Below are positions 56,881-64,000 of a stretch of DNA of 64,000 nucleotides, piece after piece (the first letter of the stretch is position 1; the number at the start of each line of letters is the position of its first letter). The DNA comes from Pseudomonas sp. MH9.2. Lineage in GTDB: Bacteria; Pseudomonadota; Gammaproteobacteria; Pseudomonadales; Pseudomonadaceae. The translations under genes were made by a program, and so were the position numbers. The notes beneath the pieces were generated by a model that ran no database searches, was not told the origin of the DNA, and saw only the letters and a program-made list of their open reading frames with translations. The DNA is taken from assembly GCF_034353875.1 (NCBI RefSeq), contig NZ_CP133784.1, forward strand, positions 5,174,501-5,238,500, in the 5' to 3' direction.

Positions 56881-57105
56881 CTACTCAGCCTTGCCCTGAT
56901 CCTCGCTGCCCTTTTCGGCGGCATCAGCAAGAGCCCTCAGTTGGGAGGAGGTGTAAAGAAGTTGGTTTATCAGGTCTGTTGATTCTGTATCAATTAACCC
57001 TTCAGCTTTCCTTAGCTCGCTCAAGCCTTTTGCAGAAAACTCGAACTCTTCCGCGAGCCTAGAAAGCTCGGAAATCATGTGTGCTCTGGCAATCTCGGTG
57101 CTCAC
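56881..57105 (-). CDS. small helical protein of the island (3)
   Basis: A 74-residue product starting at a GTG (57105) with AGGAG seven bases upstream. It reads VSTEIARAHMISELSRLAEEF and closes with LRALADAAEKGSEDQGKAE. The LADxxxxG....GKAE ending is shared with the neighbouring 75-residue gene. The track of an earlier start would include unlikely residues and lacks a ribosome site. Function unknown; probably phage accessory. Confidence 0.6.
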   Translation of the reverse strand: MSTEIARAHMISELSRLAEEFEFSAKGLSELRKAEGLIDTESTDLINQLLYTSSQLRALADAAEKGSEDQGKAE

Positions 57106-57146
57106 AACCACGCTCCTGATTTTACAAATCGCCACACCGCTCGCGC

Positions 57147-57386
57147 TTATTTGAACAGGGCGCGCTGCCATTGGTGTTCGCCGATGATAGCTATAGGGGA
57201 GCCGGCTTGGCGTAGCTCTGCAGCTTTCATGATTTTCACCCCATAATTACTGTGACGCCACTGCTCATTCCCGATACTTCCGACAACCAGAGAGTGGATT
57301 TTCTTGCTAACGCCACCTCCAATAATTCCGCCGCGCTCCTCTACCAGTGTCTGACAGTCTTTTCGTGGACCGTAGGCGCGGCGTTC
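57147..57386 (-). pseudogene. BRCT-domain gene remnant, cut by the IS element
   Basis: The fragment encodes most of a bacterial BRCT domain: AYGPRKDCQTLVEERGGII, then SKKIHSLVVGSIGNEQW, SNYGVKIMKAAELRQAGSPIAIIGEHQW. Such domains occur in phage or island nucleic-acid proteins and in DNA ligase. The IS3-family element sits directly before it. Joining across the insertion (one copy of the TTC duplication removed) continues the frame for about ten codons to a stop, so the gene was probably already damaged or the domain lies near its original start. Confidence 0.6.
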
Positions 57387-57394
57387 TGTAGTGG

Positions 57395-58557
<1,163 letters not shown>

Positions 58558-58795
58558 CTGACACCTCGATCTGGCGAGCATTCTCGCCTAAATGGGTGTC
58601 CGGTTTCATTAGACCACTACATTCAGGGAACGACCTAGATACCCATGCAGCATCTCACTACGAACCCTATACCGTTATAGGTGCTCCATTTCTTGGCTGC
58701 TCAACTGATCTGATATGTGCAGTTATTATTGCATTCAAATGGATATTTATTTTCTCTTGGTTTAATCCGAATGGATATTGATCAGTGATGTCATT

Positions 58796-58813
58796 GCGCC
58801 ATTATAATGGCGC
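58796..58813. promoter_or_regulatory. perfect 18-bp palindrome over a -10-like TATAAT
   Basis: GCGCCATTATAATGGCGC, fully symmetrical, 28 bp ahead of the XRE regulator start. The centre contains TATAAT, so a repressor bound here would block its own promoter. Likely operator for autoregulation. Confidence 0.7.
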
Positions 58814-58841
58814 CATTGTTATATCCAAGGGAATGGCGTTG

Positions 58842-59180
58842 ATGAATCTGGGCATGCGATTAAAACTCGAGCGTGAAGCGTGTAGCCTGACCCAGAGCGC
58901 CGTTGCTGCCATTGGTGGCATACAACCCAATGCGCAATTACTCTATGAAAGCGGAATGAGGTGTCCGAGGGCTGACTACCTGAGCCGATTGTCTACTACG
59001 GCTATCGATGTGCTGTTCGTCGTGACGGGCAAACGAACGCCGTATGCTGTTGCTGAACTTTCTGCTGATGAATATGCACTTATTAAGTTTTTACGGACTG
59101 CGGACTTTTCCGATAAACACGCCGTAGAACATATTATAAATAGATTAGCCGTGACCTTGCGAAATAAGAGTCATGACTAA
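58842..59180 (+). CDS. XRE-family (Cro/CI-type) regulator
   Basis: A 112-residue regulator. The helix-turn-helix lies at residues 4-60 (GMRLKLEREACSLTQSAVAAIGGIQPNAQLLYESGMRCPRADYLSRLS) followed by DVLFVVTGKR, a pattern common in Pseudomonas phage and island regulators. The start at 58842 has AAGGGA about ten bases upstream; earlier ATGs would overlap that site. A perfect palindrome lies over its probable -10 element. It resembles the regulator at 62672 in plan and motif order, and the two may be distant paralogues. A short membrane peptide overlaps its end. Confidence 0.85.
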   Translation: MNLGMRLKLEREACSLTQSAVAAIGGIQPNAQLLYESGMRCPRADYLSRLSTTAIDVLFVVTGKRTPYAVAELSADEYALIKFLRTADFSDKHAVEHIINRLAVTLRNKSHD

Positions 59181-59259
59181 TTTTAAGTTTCACATGTTCC
59201 TGGTGTTATTGGCTGGGTCGTTCCTGGCTGTGCTGTGGGCTATGGCCAATTTCCTTTAG
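59173..59259 (+). CDS. 28-residue hydrophobic peptide overlapping the XRE gene
   Basis: The frame begins at an ATG inside the last codons of the XRE gene (overlap of eight bases) and reads MTNFKFHMFLVLLAGSFL then AVLWAMANFL before a stop. One membrane-spanning segment is evident. Its start overlaps the regulator's stop, which suggests translational coupling. It resembles small toxic or regulatory membrane peptides in size and shape but matches no family known to me; the call rests on composition and position only. Confidence 0.45.
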   Translation: MTNFKFHMFLVLLAGSFLAVLWAMANFL

Positions 59260-59576
59260 AAACCCTCAGAACTGACTTCAAGGTCAGCGATGGGGCTCAT
59301 TGATGGCTTTATGCGTTGGTGACACGGATTCAGAGGCCCCGTACAGCATATCGGGCGTGGGCATCATGTTACCGGCGCTTTGGAGCTGGGTCATGCGCTT
59401 ACAATAACCTTTTCCGAGTGCCTATAAAAAATAGGGGTTGTGTTCGGTCGGTAGGACGCCGGTGAGGGGCTACTACTGTATGAAAATACAACGCTAAGCT
59501 ATTGATTCTTATAGCGTGTATTTGGGCTTTTTGGCCAGTTGATACAATGGATATTTTATTTTATATTCAATGGGTT
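59260..59576. other. non-coding stretch before the right repeat
   Basis: No gene is firmly supported. A 36-codon minus-strand frame at 59284-59394 (MTQLQSAGNMMPTPDMLYGA) looks protein-like but has no ribosome site. CTGTATGAAAATACAA at 59476-59491 is one base short of a LexA-type box (CAA instead of CAG). The DNA is more A/T rich than the core genome. Confidence 0.35.
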
Positions 59577-59640
59577 AGGTGTGGCTAGAAGTCACCTTGA
59601 CATGGTGGGGTCGCTGGTTCGAGTCCAGTCGTACCTACCA
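59577..59640 (+). pseudogene. tRNA-Val pseudogene lacking the D arm
   Basis: A 64-base copy of tRNA-Val(GAC). The acceptor arms read AGGTGTG and CGTACCT, which still pair (with G-U), the anticodon stem-loop and T arm are kept, and CCA is encoded. The D stem-loop is reduced to about eight bases, so it should not fold as a normal tRNA. Because acceptor 5' sequence is present, the right-hand repeat comes from a whole tRNA gene, not just the 3' att half. Confidence 0.65.
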
Positions 59641-59705
59641 AACAAAATCCGCTCCTGCTGGCGGTCTAGAAGGGTCAACCGAAAGGTTGGCCCTTTTTTG
59701 TTGTT
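59593..59705 (+). repeat. direct repeat, right copy (attR-like)
   Basis: Near-identical to 55454-55567, including 65 identical bases after the tRNA CCA and the terminator hairpin. The spacing between copies is about 4.14 kb. It marks the right edge of the first element and, probably, the left edge of a second decayed element. Confidence 0.85.
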
Positions 59706-59719
59706 TGCGATTTGCAAAA

Positions 59720-59985
59720 CTGTTGCAAAGCCCCGCCTCAAAATGCCAATCCGCGCCCACATAATCAATCACCTTGTCGGTATGGTCTTCCTGAACTCCT
59801 TCGTCAGGTAGTTCGGTGTAACGGACGTCCAATGAGGGGAGGCAGTAGGGGGCGCGCACTCGCTCACTGTCCACTTCCTGCAAGTCTAGGCCCATCTTTA
59901 TGCGCAGGTGTGCCGGATTTCCGTACCCCTCTGCATCTTCCCAGTCGGCACCGAAGCCGCCGCACAGTTGCCGTGACAAATGTCG
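59720..59985 (-). pseudogene. second integrase remnant, internally deleted and frameshifted
   Basis: Pieces of the same kind of integrase as at 55.6 kb can be read in two frames: EGYGNPAHLRIKMGLDLQEV, then (other frame) HWTSVTPNYLTKEFRK, then directly HTDKVIDYVGADW, the C-terminal end. The catalytic core between the last two blocks is gone. A fragment matching that missing block lies about 1.1 kb away at 60950-61030. The layout beside the att-like repeat mirrors that of the first element. Confidence 0.65.
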
Positions 59986-60262
59986 ATCGTTGGGTGCTGG
60001 TTTGCTGGCATGAGTGATCCTCGGTGGTCGGTACCTGCAGCGTAAATTTTAAGGGAATGTCCCGCCGTGTTGGTAAGTGGTGTGTGGATAAGAGGAAGGA
60101 GCGGTAAGTGGTTATGACCGATTGTCACTTTAAGCATTGAACGATGCGTTGCTATTTGTATGGTATGCAAAAGGGTGGTTGAATGCTGCTTTTGGCACCC
60201 AAACGAATTGTTTTGTTCGGGGGGGTTGTAAGGTGGTTCTGTAAGCCACTAAGGGAGCTGAT

Positions 60263-60475
60263 ATGACAATCCGATCAGAAAGCGTTTACGCGCAAACGCT
60301 TGTGGCAATATTCGGTGCGGCGTTTGAGCTCGGATTTGACCCATATGCCTTGGCTCTGCAAGCCAAACTCGATGTGGACACTTACGACAAGTGGGAGCCT
60401 TTAAGGCGCACTGAGAGCGTTCAGCAGGTTATCGACGAGTCCTTATTGGCGGCCAAGCTCCTTCGCAGTAGTTGA
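60263..60475 (+). CDS. small phage-type protein, unknown function
   Basis: A 70-residue product with a good GGGAG ribosome site before its ATG. It reads MTIRSESVYAQTLVAIFGAAFELGFDPYALALQAKLDVDTYDK. No family is recognised, but a decayed, inverted copy of its central part lies at 63215-63292, so the gene has a history in this region. It is probably an accessory phage gene. Confidence 0.6.
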   Translation: MTIRSESVYAQTLVAIFGAAFELGFDPYALALQAKLDVDTYDKWEPLRRTESVQQVIDESLLAAKLLRSS

Positions 60476-60543
60476 AGCAATGAAGGCCCATCCTGTAGGG
60501 GGCACGTGTTCTCTGTTTGAATTCGACGACCCAGCCCCGATTT

Positions 60544-60705
60544 TTATTGTTTACATTCCATGGAGTAATTTCCGGGCACAACTGCGTGATACATCGCGAT
60601 CTGGGCTAGGCATTCTTCAAGCGTGGGCCATTGACTGAGCGGCTTGGTTTCGCAACCTTGGGCTGTGCAGTAGTGGATATACAAGGTAAACAGGACGGCT
60701 ACCAT
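60544..60705 (-). CDS. small cysteine-containing protein, possibly exported
   Basis: A 53-residue product with a GGAGGT ribosome site seven bases before its ATG. It begins MVAVLFTLYIHYCTAQGCET, a short hydrophobic start that may be a signal or anchor, and has four cysteines (residues 13, 18, 32, 51), consistent with disulfides. A competing plus-strand frame over the same bases lacks a ribosome site. Function unknown; position suggests a phage gene. Confidence 0.62.
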   Translation of the reverse strand: MVAVLFTLYIHYCTAQGCETKPLSQWPTLEECLAQIAMYHAVVPGNYSMECKQ

Positions 60706-60785
60706 AGTCGACCTCCAGGAACGCTGAGTAAGCGAGCAGCTTGGCGATCAGGTGCCAAAAAGGTTAATTGTGCCGCCACCTACTG

Positions 60786-60949
60786 CTATTCCTGGCGCAG
60801 AGCCGACTGTATTGCTGCGATGATCCGGCACATATAACGGTAGTCAGGGTTTGATACCTCTGCACGACCTTTCGCAACCGTCCCGGTGTACAGATCAGTC
60901 AAAGCTATAGCCATATCGAAGATAGCCGCGTGTCCGGGGTTTGCATAGG
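60786..60949 (-). pseudogene. C-terminal remnant of a small phage-type gene
   Basis: The frame ends with IALTDLYTGTVAKGRAEVSN and YRYMCRIIAAIQSALRQE, which reads like a genuine protein end, but its 5' side runs straight into an integrase fragment. An internal ATG at 60914 could still allow a 42-residue product. No family is recognised. Confidence 0.45.
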
Positions 60950-61030
60950 ACGTGCCTGGGCATATTCCTCTGGAAACTCTTTTTGCTCGTAAAACCATGA
61001 GTCGAATGCGCGACCTTCGCCGAAGGTGGG
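60950..61030 (-). pseudogene. displaced integrase catalytic-core fragment
   Basis: PTFGEGRAFDSWFYEQKEF then PEEYAQAR corresponds to PTFHEVRALGSWLYEQQEF/PEEYVQAR of the first integrase remnant. It is just the piece that is missing from the second remnant at 59.7-60.0 kb. The active-site His of FHEVR is Gly here. Confidence 0.65.
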
Positions 61031-61048
61031 CCGCATCATGGGTGCGGG

Positions 61049-61262
61049 GCTGCATGGGGGTGAATTACTGGCGGATACGAATTTGATCGCAATGGCTTTC
61101 AACGATGACGGCACTGTGACGCTGAAGTGGATATAGCGACCGAAGATAACGAGGTGGTCGAGAAGAAGGCGGTTTATCCGCCTGATGACGCTCGCCATCT
61201 TGTGGTCCCGAGCACTGCGTAGCAGGTCCCTGAGACGGTCGCGCAAGCGATGCAGGCTCATC
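61049..61262 (+). pseudogene. possible decayed coding sequence, plus strand
   Basis: Two frames give protein-like stretches: GELLADTNLIAMAFNDDGTVTLK, and after a one-base shift ATEDNEVVEKKAVYPPDDAR then HLVVPSTA followed by stops. Together they look like a short broken phage gene of unknown role. The minus strand over the same bases gives only an arginine-rich shadow. Confidence 0.35.
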
Positions 61263-61344
61263 CTCGCCACCCTTAGCCTCGGCGGTTGATGCCAGCTCAT
61301 CCCGTCGCCTCGGGACGCTCGGTAGTACAGTGGCAAACGTTCAG

Positions 61345-61480
61345 ATATCCCAAGGTAATTTGCCTCGGGCTTCCTTCCGGTTCGCAATCGCCCGCGACAC
61401 CCTTGCCTTTGGCTAACACTTCCCTTTGCCGGGTGTGTAGAGGACTTTCATCTCCAAGTCACCCGCGTGGTCACCACAGC
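61345..61480 (-). other. group II intron-like fragment (5' domain region)
   Basis: On the minus strand GTGACTTGGAGATGAAAGTC, then CTCTACACACCCGGCAAAGG and GAAGTGTTAGCCAAAGGCAA with GGGTGTC resemble the conserved 5' domain I region of bacterial group II introns as I recall it. No reverse transcriptase gene or domain V hairpin is seen nearby, so only a scrap remains. The resemblance is from memory and needs a covariance-model check. Confidence 0.4.
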
Positions 61481-61570
61481 CAAACTGGTTACGCTTGCGC
61501 GCAACGTGTCATGCCTGACGCACCCACAAAAAAGCCCGCGCTGGGCCGGCTCTCTATTTCACACATGGGT

Positions 61571-61593
61571 ACTGATCCTTCAGTAGGATCAGT
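61571..61593. repeat. perfect 8-bp inverted repeat
   Basis: ACTGATCC-TTCAGTA-GGATCAGT, able to form a hairpin. No U-run follows. It lies in a 550-bp gene-poor stretch and its role is unknown. Confidence 0.4.
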
Positions 61594-61811
61594 GTGCGCA
61601 GCGGGGTGACGCGAAATCAATGTCGAGGCGACGAAGGGGGGGCTAGTACAGACGGCCCGATCAATGGCGGGCCATCTAATCGTTTCGGAGTAGGTGAGGG
61701 TGATTCGTTGCGTACAGATAGCTCGAAAGCTACATTCAGTCATGAGCGAATTTTGGCGCAGTGGCCGCGGCCAGTAGAATGGGAAACTTTACAGTCCTGC
61801 GGTGGAAACTG

Positions 61812-62036
61812 ATGCGAAGAGAAATAGGTTACTGGGATCGAGAGGGACGTGAGCTGTTTTACTACTTGGAATTCAGGGCAGAAACCGCAGAGTTCTTTAT
61901 CACCTGCGAGCATACGCCTCTTGGTGGTGAGGGAAGCGTCAGGTCCATACCGCTAAGTGAGGCTCGCGGTGAGCGTTACTACGATGACGCGTTGCTGATT
62001 ATCAAAGAGGAGCTTTTCAGGGATTATACAGTCTGA
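61812..62036 (+). CDS. small acidic protein of unknown function
   Basis: A 74-residue product: MRREIGYWDREGRELFYYLEF then a mixed strand/helix sequence ending IIKEELFRDYTV. The composition is protein-like and a GGTGGA site lies before the ATG at 61812. An earlier in-frame start at 61761 lacks a ribosome site. No family is recognised. Confidence 0.55.
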   Translation: MRREIGYWDREGRELFYYLEFRAETAEFFITCEHTPLGGEGSVRSIPLSEARGERYYDDALLIIKEELFRDYTV

Positions 62037-62091
62037 ACATGCATCCAGATGCTCAACTATATTTCTGCGGCCATAGGTACCCGGGAGGCCT

Positions 62092-62232
62092 ATGGATCAT
62101 CCGGTGGAAGTGGAAGTCTCTCGGTTAACCCGACTGGCACCTACCCGGATTGCAGCCGCCAGAAGCCTTTGCGGGATACTGGGACGGACAGCAAAACGGG
62201 TTCGCGCTATTGGAGCAGCTTACCGGCGATAA
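62092..62232 (+). CDS. short basic helical peptide, phage-type
   Basis: A 46-residue frame, MDHPVEVEVSRLTRLAPTRI then basic helices ending GRTAKRVRAIGAAYRR. GGGAGG lies three bases before the ATG, slightly close but strong. It overlaps the end of the convergent lipoprotein gene by 13 bases. Probably a small island gene; function unknown. Confidence 0.42.
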   Translation: MDHPVEVEVSRLTRLAPTRIAAARSLCGILGRTAKRVRAIGAAYRR

Positions 62233-62429
62233 TCCTGGTCTCCACCATCGCGATCACGCCCGCGGTCATGGTCATATCCCCGATCATCGCCACGGTCATT
62301 ACCACGTTCGTGATCATGACCGCGGTCATGATCACGACCACGTCCTCCTCCATCCTCCCAGTACGGCCAGCAGCCTCCTAGCAGAAGGGAGCCCGAAATC
62401 ACCAAGATAAATATAGCTGTTCGTTTCAT
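62220..62429 (-). CDS. small lipoprotein with Asp/Arg/His/Gly repeats
   Basis: A 69-residue lipoprotein: signal MKRTAIFILVISGSLLLGGC with lipobox LGGC, then WPYWEDGGG and a low-complexity tail of DRGHDH and DRGYDHDRG repeats. It resembles small envelope lipoproteins common in Pseudomonas with no known function. The opposite strand gives only a His-rich shadow. Confidence 0.68.
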   Translation of the reverse strand: MKRTAIFILVISGSLLLGGCWPYWEDGGGRGRDHDRGHDHERGNDRGDDRGYDHDRGRDRDGGDQDYRR

Positions 62430-62617
62430 TTTATCGTCCGATAAAGCAAGGACAGAACCCCTGCGAAGAGTTGTCGCTGCCAGTGACTTTTAGTCATGGG
62501 GCGATCAACAAGTAATACGACCATTAAATAGATCAATGATTCACTGTGTGACACTGTCAGCCTGGAGGCTGCGCCCATCGCTTGTACCTGCGTCAGACAA
62601 GCTATGCATGTAATGCT

Positions 62618-62635
62618 GAGGTTTGCGCTAACCTC
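62618..62635. promoter_or_regulatory. inverted repeat ahead of the second XRE gene
   Basis: GAGGTT-tgcgct-AACCTC, 6-bp arms, 37 bp before the start codon at 62672. It is likely the regulator's own operator. It differs from the palindrome of the first XRE gene, so the two regulators probably do not cross-bind. Confidence 0.5.
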
Positions 62636-62671
62636 CTATGAATGTTTGCTTCGGCTTCAAAAGGAGGTCAC

Positions 62672-63028
62672 ATGAATGGCATTGGTTTGCGACTAAAAGA
62701 AGAACGAAAAAGACTCGGGCTTTCTCAAGCCGGCCTGGGCGCCGCTGGCGGAATTGAAGCCAATGCGCAAGGTGCGTACGAAAGAGGCAAGCGCTTCCCG
62801 AACGCGACCTATCTCTCCTTGATCGCAGCCGTGGGCGTAGACATATTGTTCGTGGTGACCGGCGTCAGGAAAGCCAGGTCGATCGACAGCATCACTGCGT
62901 TGGATGCCAAGGTTCTGGAAGAGTTGGACGGTTTGCCAGAAGACGTCCAGAACGACATCAAGCGTTTGATTAGCACGCTTTTTGACTCCGATGAGAAAGA
63001 GACGAAAGGTAACGCCGAATCCTCCTGA
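62672..63028 (+). CDS. XRE-family (Cro/CI-type) regulator
   Basis: A 118-residue regulator. The helix-turn-helix begins at the N-terminus (GLRLKEERKRLGLSQAGLGAAGGIEANAQGAYERGKRFPNATYLSLIAAVGVDILFVVTG) and a short acidic C-terminal helix follows. A full AGGAGGT ribosome site sits before the ATG at 62672, so an upstream in-frame ATG at 62642 is rejected. It shares plan and motifs with the XRE gene at 58.8 kb and is the second such regulator in this accessory region. Confidence 0.88.
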   Translation: MNGIGLRLKEERKRLGLSQAGLGAAGGIEANAQGAYERGKRFPNATYLSLIAAVGVDILFVVTGVRKARSIDSITALDAKVLEELDGLPEDVQNDIKRLISTLFDSDEKETKGNAESS

Positions 63029-63214
63029 TCCATTCTGTTTACATCACCACCTGCCCTGTCCGCTCTATCATAGCGTCAGGCTTTTATTTTTGGTTGCCAT
63101 CCCGAAAGCTTCACAGTCATTGGAGCCACATAGGTGAAAAATCAAGCCCAATGCAGTTGAACCATCAAGAGAGCATCACCGAGTAGCGGACTACCGGGAG
63201 GCCCCCTTAACGCA

Positions 63215-63292
63215 GGTGGCCACATCAAGCTTGGCTTATAGTGCCAGAGCATACGGATCAAATCCGAGCTCAAACGCCGCACCGAACACCAC
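63215..63292 (-). pseudogene. inverted decayed copy of the small gene at 60263
   Basis: The minus strand reads VVFGAAFELGFDPYALAL, then a TAA where the other copy has CAA (Gln), then AKLDV. This matches the core of the 70-residue gene at 60.3 kb almost residue for residue. Start and C-terminus are absent. It shows that a second copy once existed in the opposite direction. Confidence 0.72.
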
Positions 63293-63357
63293 ACGTCATC
63301 ACTGCAGGGTATTCACTTACAATACGTGCAGCCGGTGCCGCCAGACGAGAATTCTCC

Positions 63358-64000
63358 ATGCCCGATAATCAGCGCCCCATCCTTTGCATTTACCACGGTC
63401 ACTGTGCAGACGGTTTTGGCGCCGCCTGGGTTGTCCGTAAAGCCTTGGGCGCCGACATCGAGTTTCATGCTGGCATTTACGGCAAGCCGGTGCCGGACGT
63501 TGCGGGCAAGCATGTCGTGATTGTGGATTTTTCGTACCCTGCCGAGGTATTGATAGCGATGGGCGAAGCTGCGGCTTCTGTTTTGATCCTGGATCATCAC
63601 AAGACGGCACAGGACGATCTCAAGTCCCTACCGTTTGCTGGCAACACCTATGCGCAGTTCCAAACGGATTGCCGGAGCAAATGCATCAGCTCAGGTTCCC
63701 CCCACATAGGCGCACTGTTTGATATGAACCGCTCGGGCGCAGGCATTGCCTGGGACTTCTTTTTTCCAGAAACACCTCGCCCCGCGCTAATCAATCACAT
63801 CGAGGATCGGGACTTGTGGCTGTTCAAGCTGGACGGCACCCGCGAGATACAGGCCAGCGTCTTCAGTTACCCCTATGACTTCGACGTCTGGGACAGGCTG
63901 ATCGAGTCTGATCTAGCCATGCTTCGATCAGACGGCATCGCTATCGAGCGTAAGCTGCAAAAGGATGTCGCGGAATTGGTTGGCGTGACCAAGCGCCGGA
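63358..64000 (+). CDS. DHH-family phosphoesterase (3' end outside window)
   Basis: An open frame from ATG 63358 to the window end, 214 codons, with no stop. Visible motifs are an early CIYHGHCADGFGAAW, where DHH proteins have their first Asp motif, VIVDFSYP, and the hallmark LDHHK. A later segment, NHIEDRDLW, supplies another metal-site Asp. Such proteins hydrolyse nucleotide phosphodiesters or oligonucleotides with Mn2+. Versions of this length class are found in Pseudomonas phages and islands. The ribosome site is weak. The C-terminal DHHA1 domain would lie beyond the window. Confidence 0.82.
   Translation, partial: MPDNQRPILCIYHGHCADGFGAAWVVRKALGADIEFHAGIYGKPVPDVAGKHVVIVDFSYPAEVLIAMGEAAASVLILDHHKTAQDDLKSLPFAGNTYAQFQTDCRSKCISSGSPHIGALFDMNRSGAGIAWDFFFPETPRPALINHIEDRDLWLFKLDGTREIQASVFSYPYDFDVWDRLIESDLAMLRSDGIAIERKLQKDVAELVGVTKRR

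Noticed and set aside
60480..60638. Plus-strand 52-codon frame starting just after the 70-residue gene
   Set aside because: No ribosome site, and the minus strand over the same bases has a better-supported small gene with GGAGGT.
61489..61743. Open frames on either strand in the 61.3-61.8 kb stretch
   Set aside because: No ribosome sites, no protein-like composition and overlap with the intron-like scrap.
62049..62410. Plus-strand His-rich frames opposite the small lipoprotein
   Set aside because: The repeats are explained by the Asp/Arg/His-coding repeats of the minus-strand lipoprotein, which has a signal peptide and lipobox.

Overview
The window looks like a chromosomal segment of a fluorescent-group Pseudomonas. 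The evidence is the acnD/prpF-type methylcitrate operon, an OprD porin, Anr-type and LexA-type operator sites, a Pseudomonas-type trehalose synthase, and codon use biased to G/C at third positions. This assignment is inferred from gene content, not from a database match.

Layout. 1-2.4 kb: end of an Old Yellow Enzyme gene, a small ArsR regulator and a PAS-GGDEF diguanylate cyclase. 2.6-11.5 kb: one long minus-strand unit with an RpiR-type regulator, a complete peptide ABC transporter, an M81 (MlrC-like) metallopeptidase and a DAO-family oxidoreductase, which reads as an uptake-and-breakdown module for an unusual peptide. 11.8-14.9 kb: a universal stress protein and two L,D-transpeptidase-fold proteins. 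15.0-21.8 kb: the propionate operon prpR(GntR)-prpB-prpC-acnD-prpF, with operators around its promoter and a hairpin in each of the last three spacers. 22.0-23.6 kb: a diguanylate cyclase broken by a frameshift in a GC dinucleotide run. 24.2-27.5 kb: nirBD behind a sigma-54-like promoter and a leader that folds like an ANTAR (NasT-type) antitermination target. 27.7-34.6 kb: DUF1275 protein, OprD porin, lipoprotein, P-type ATPase and tandem universal stress protein, with two Anr/Dnr-like boxes. 34.8-39.1 kb: topoisomerase III behind a LexA-like box, then treS. 39.1-55.2 kb: ordinary core genes (glutathione transferase/TetR, LysR/binding protein/MHS transporter, pbpG, several DUF proteins, MFS/NhaR-like pair, TerC, a degenerate C39-like lipoprotein, a PuuB-like oxidase).

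55.4-64.0 kb is accessory DNA anchored on tRNA-Val(GAC). A 114-bp stretch covering the 3' part of the tRNA plus its terminator recurs about 4.14 kb downstream, next to a tRNA-Val pseudogene that has lost its D arm. Between the repeats lie an integrase C-terminal remnant, four small genes, a BRCT remnant cut by an apparently intact IS3-family element, and an XRE regulator overlapping a 28-residue membrane peptide. Beyond the second repeat is a second decayed element with another broken integrase, small phage-type genes, a group II intron-like scrap, a second XRE regulator and the start of a DHH phosphoesterase.

Most of the window is ordinary, well-understood metabolism. The least explained parts are the tandem tRNA-Val islands with their small genes and the peptide transporter/MlrC/DAO operon. 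All family calls come from reading motifs; no database search was run.
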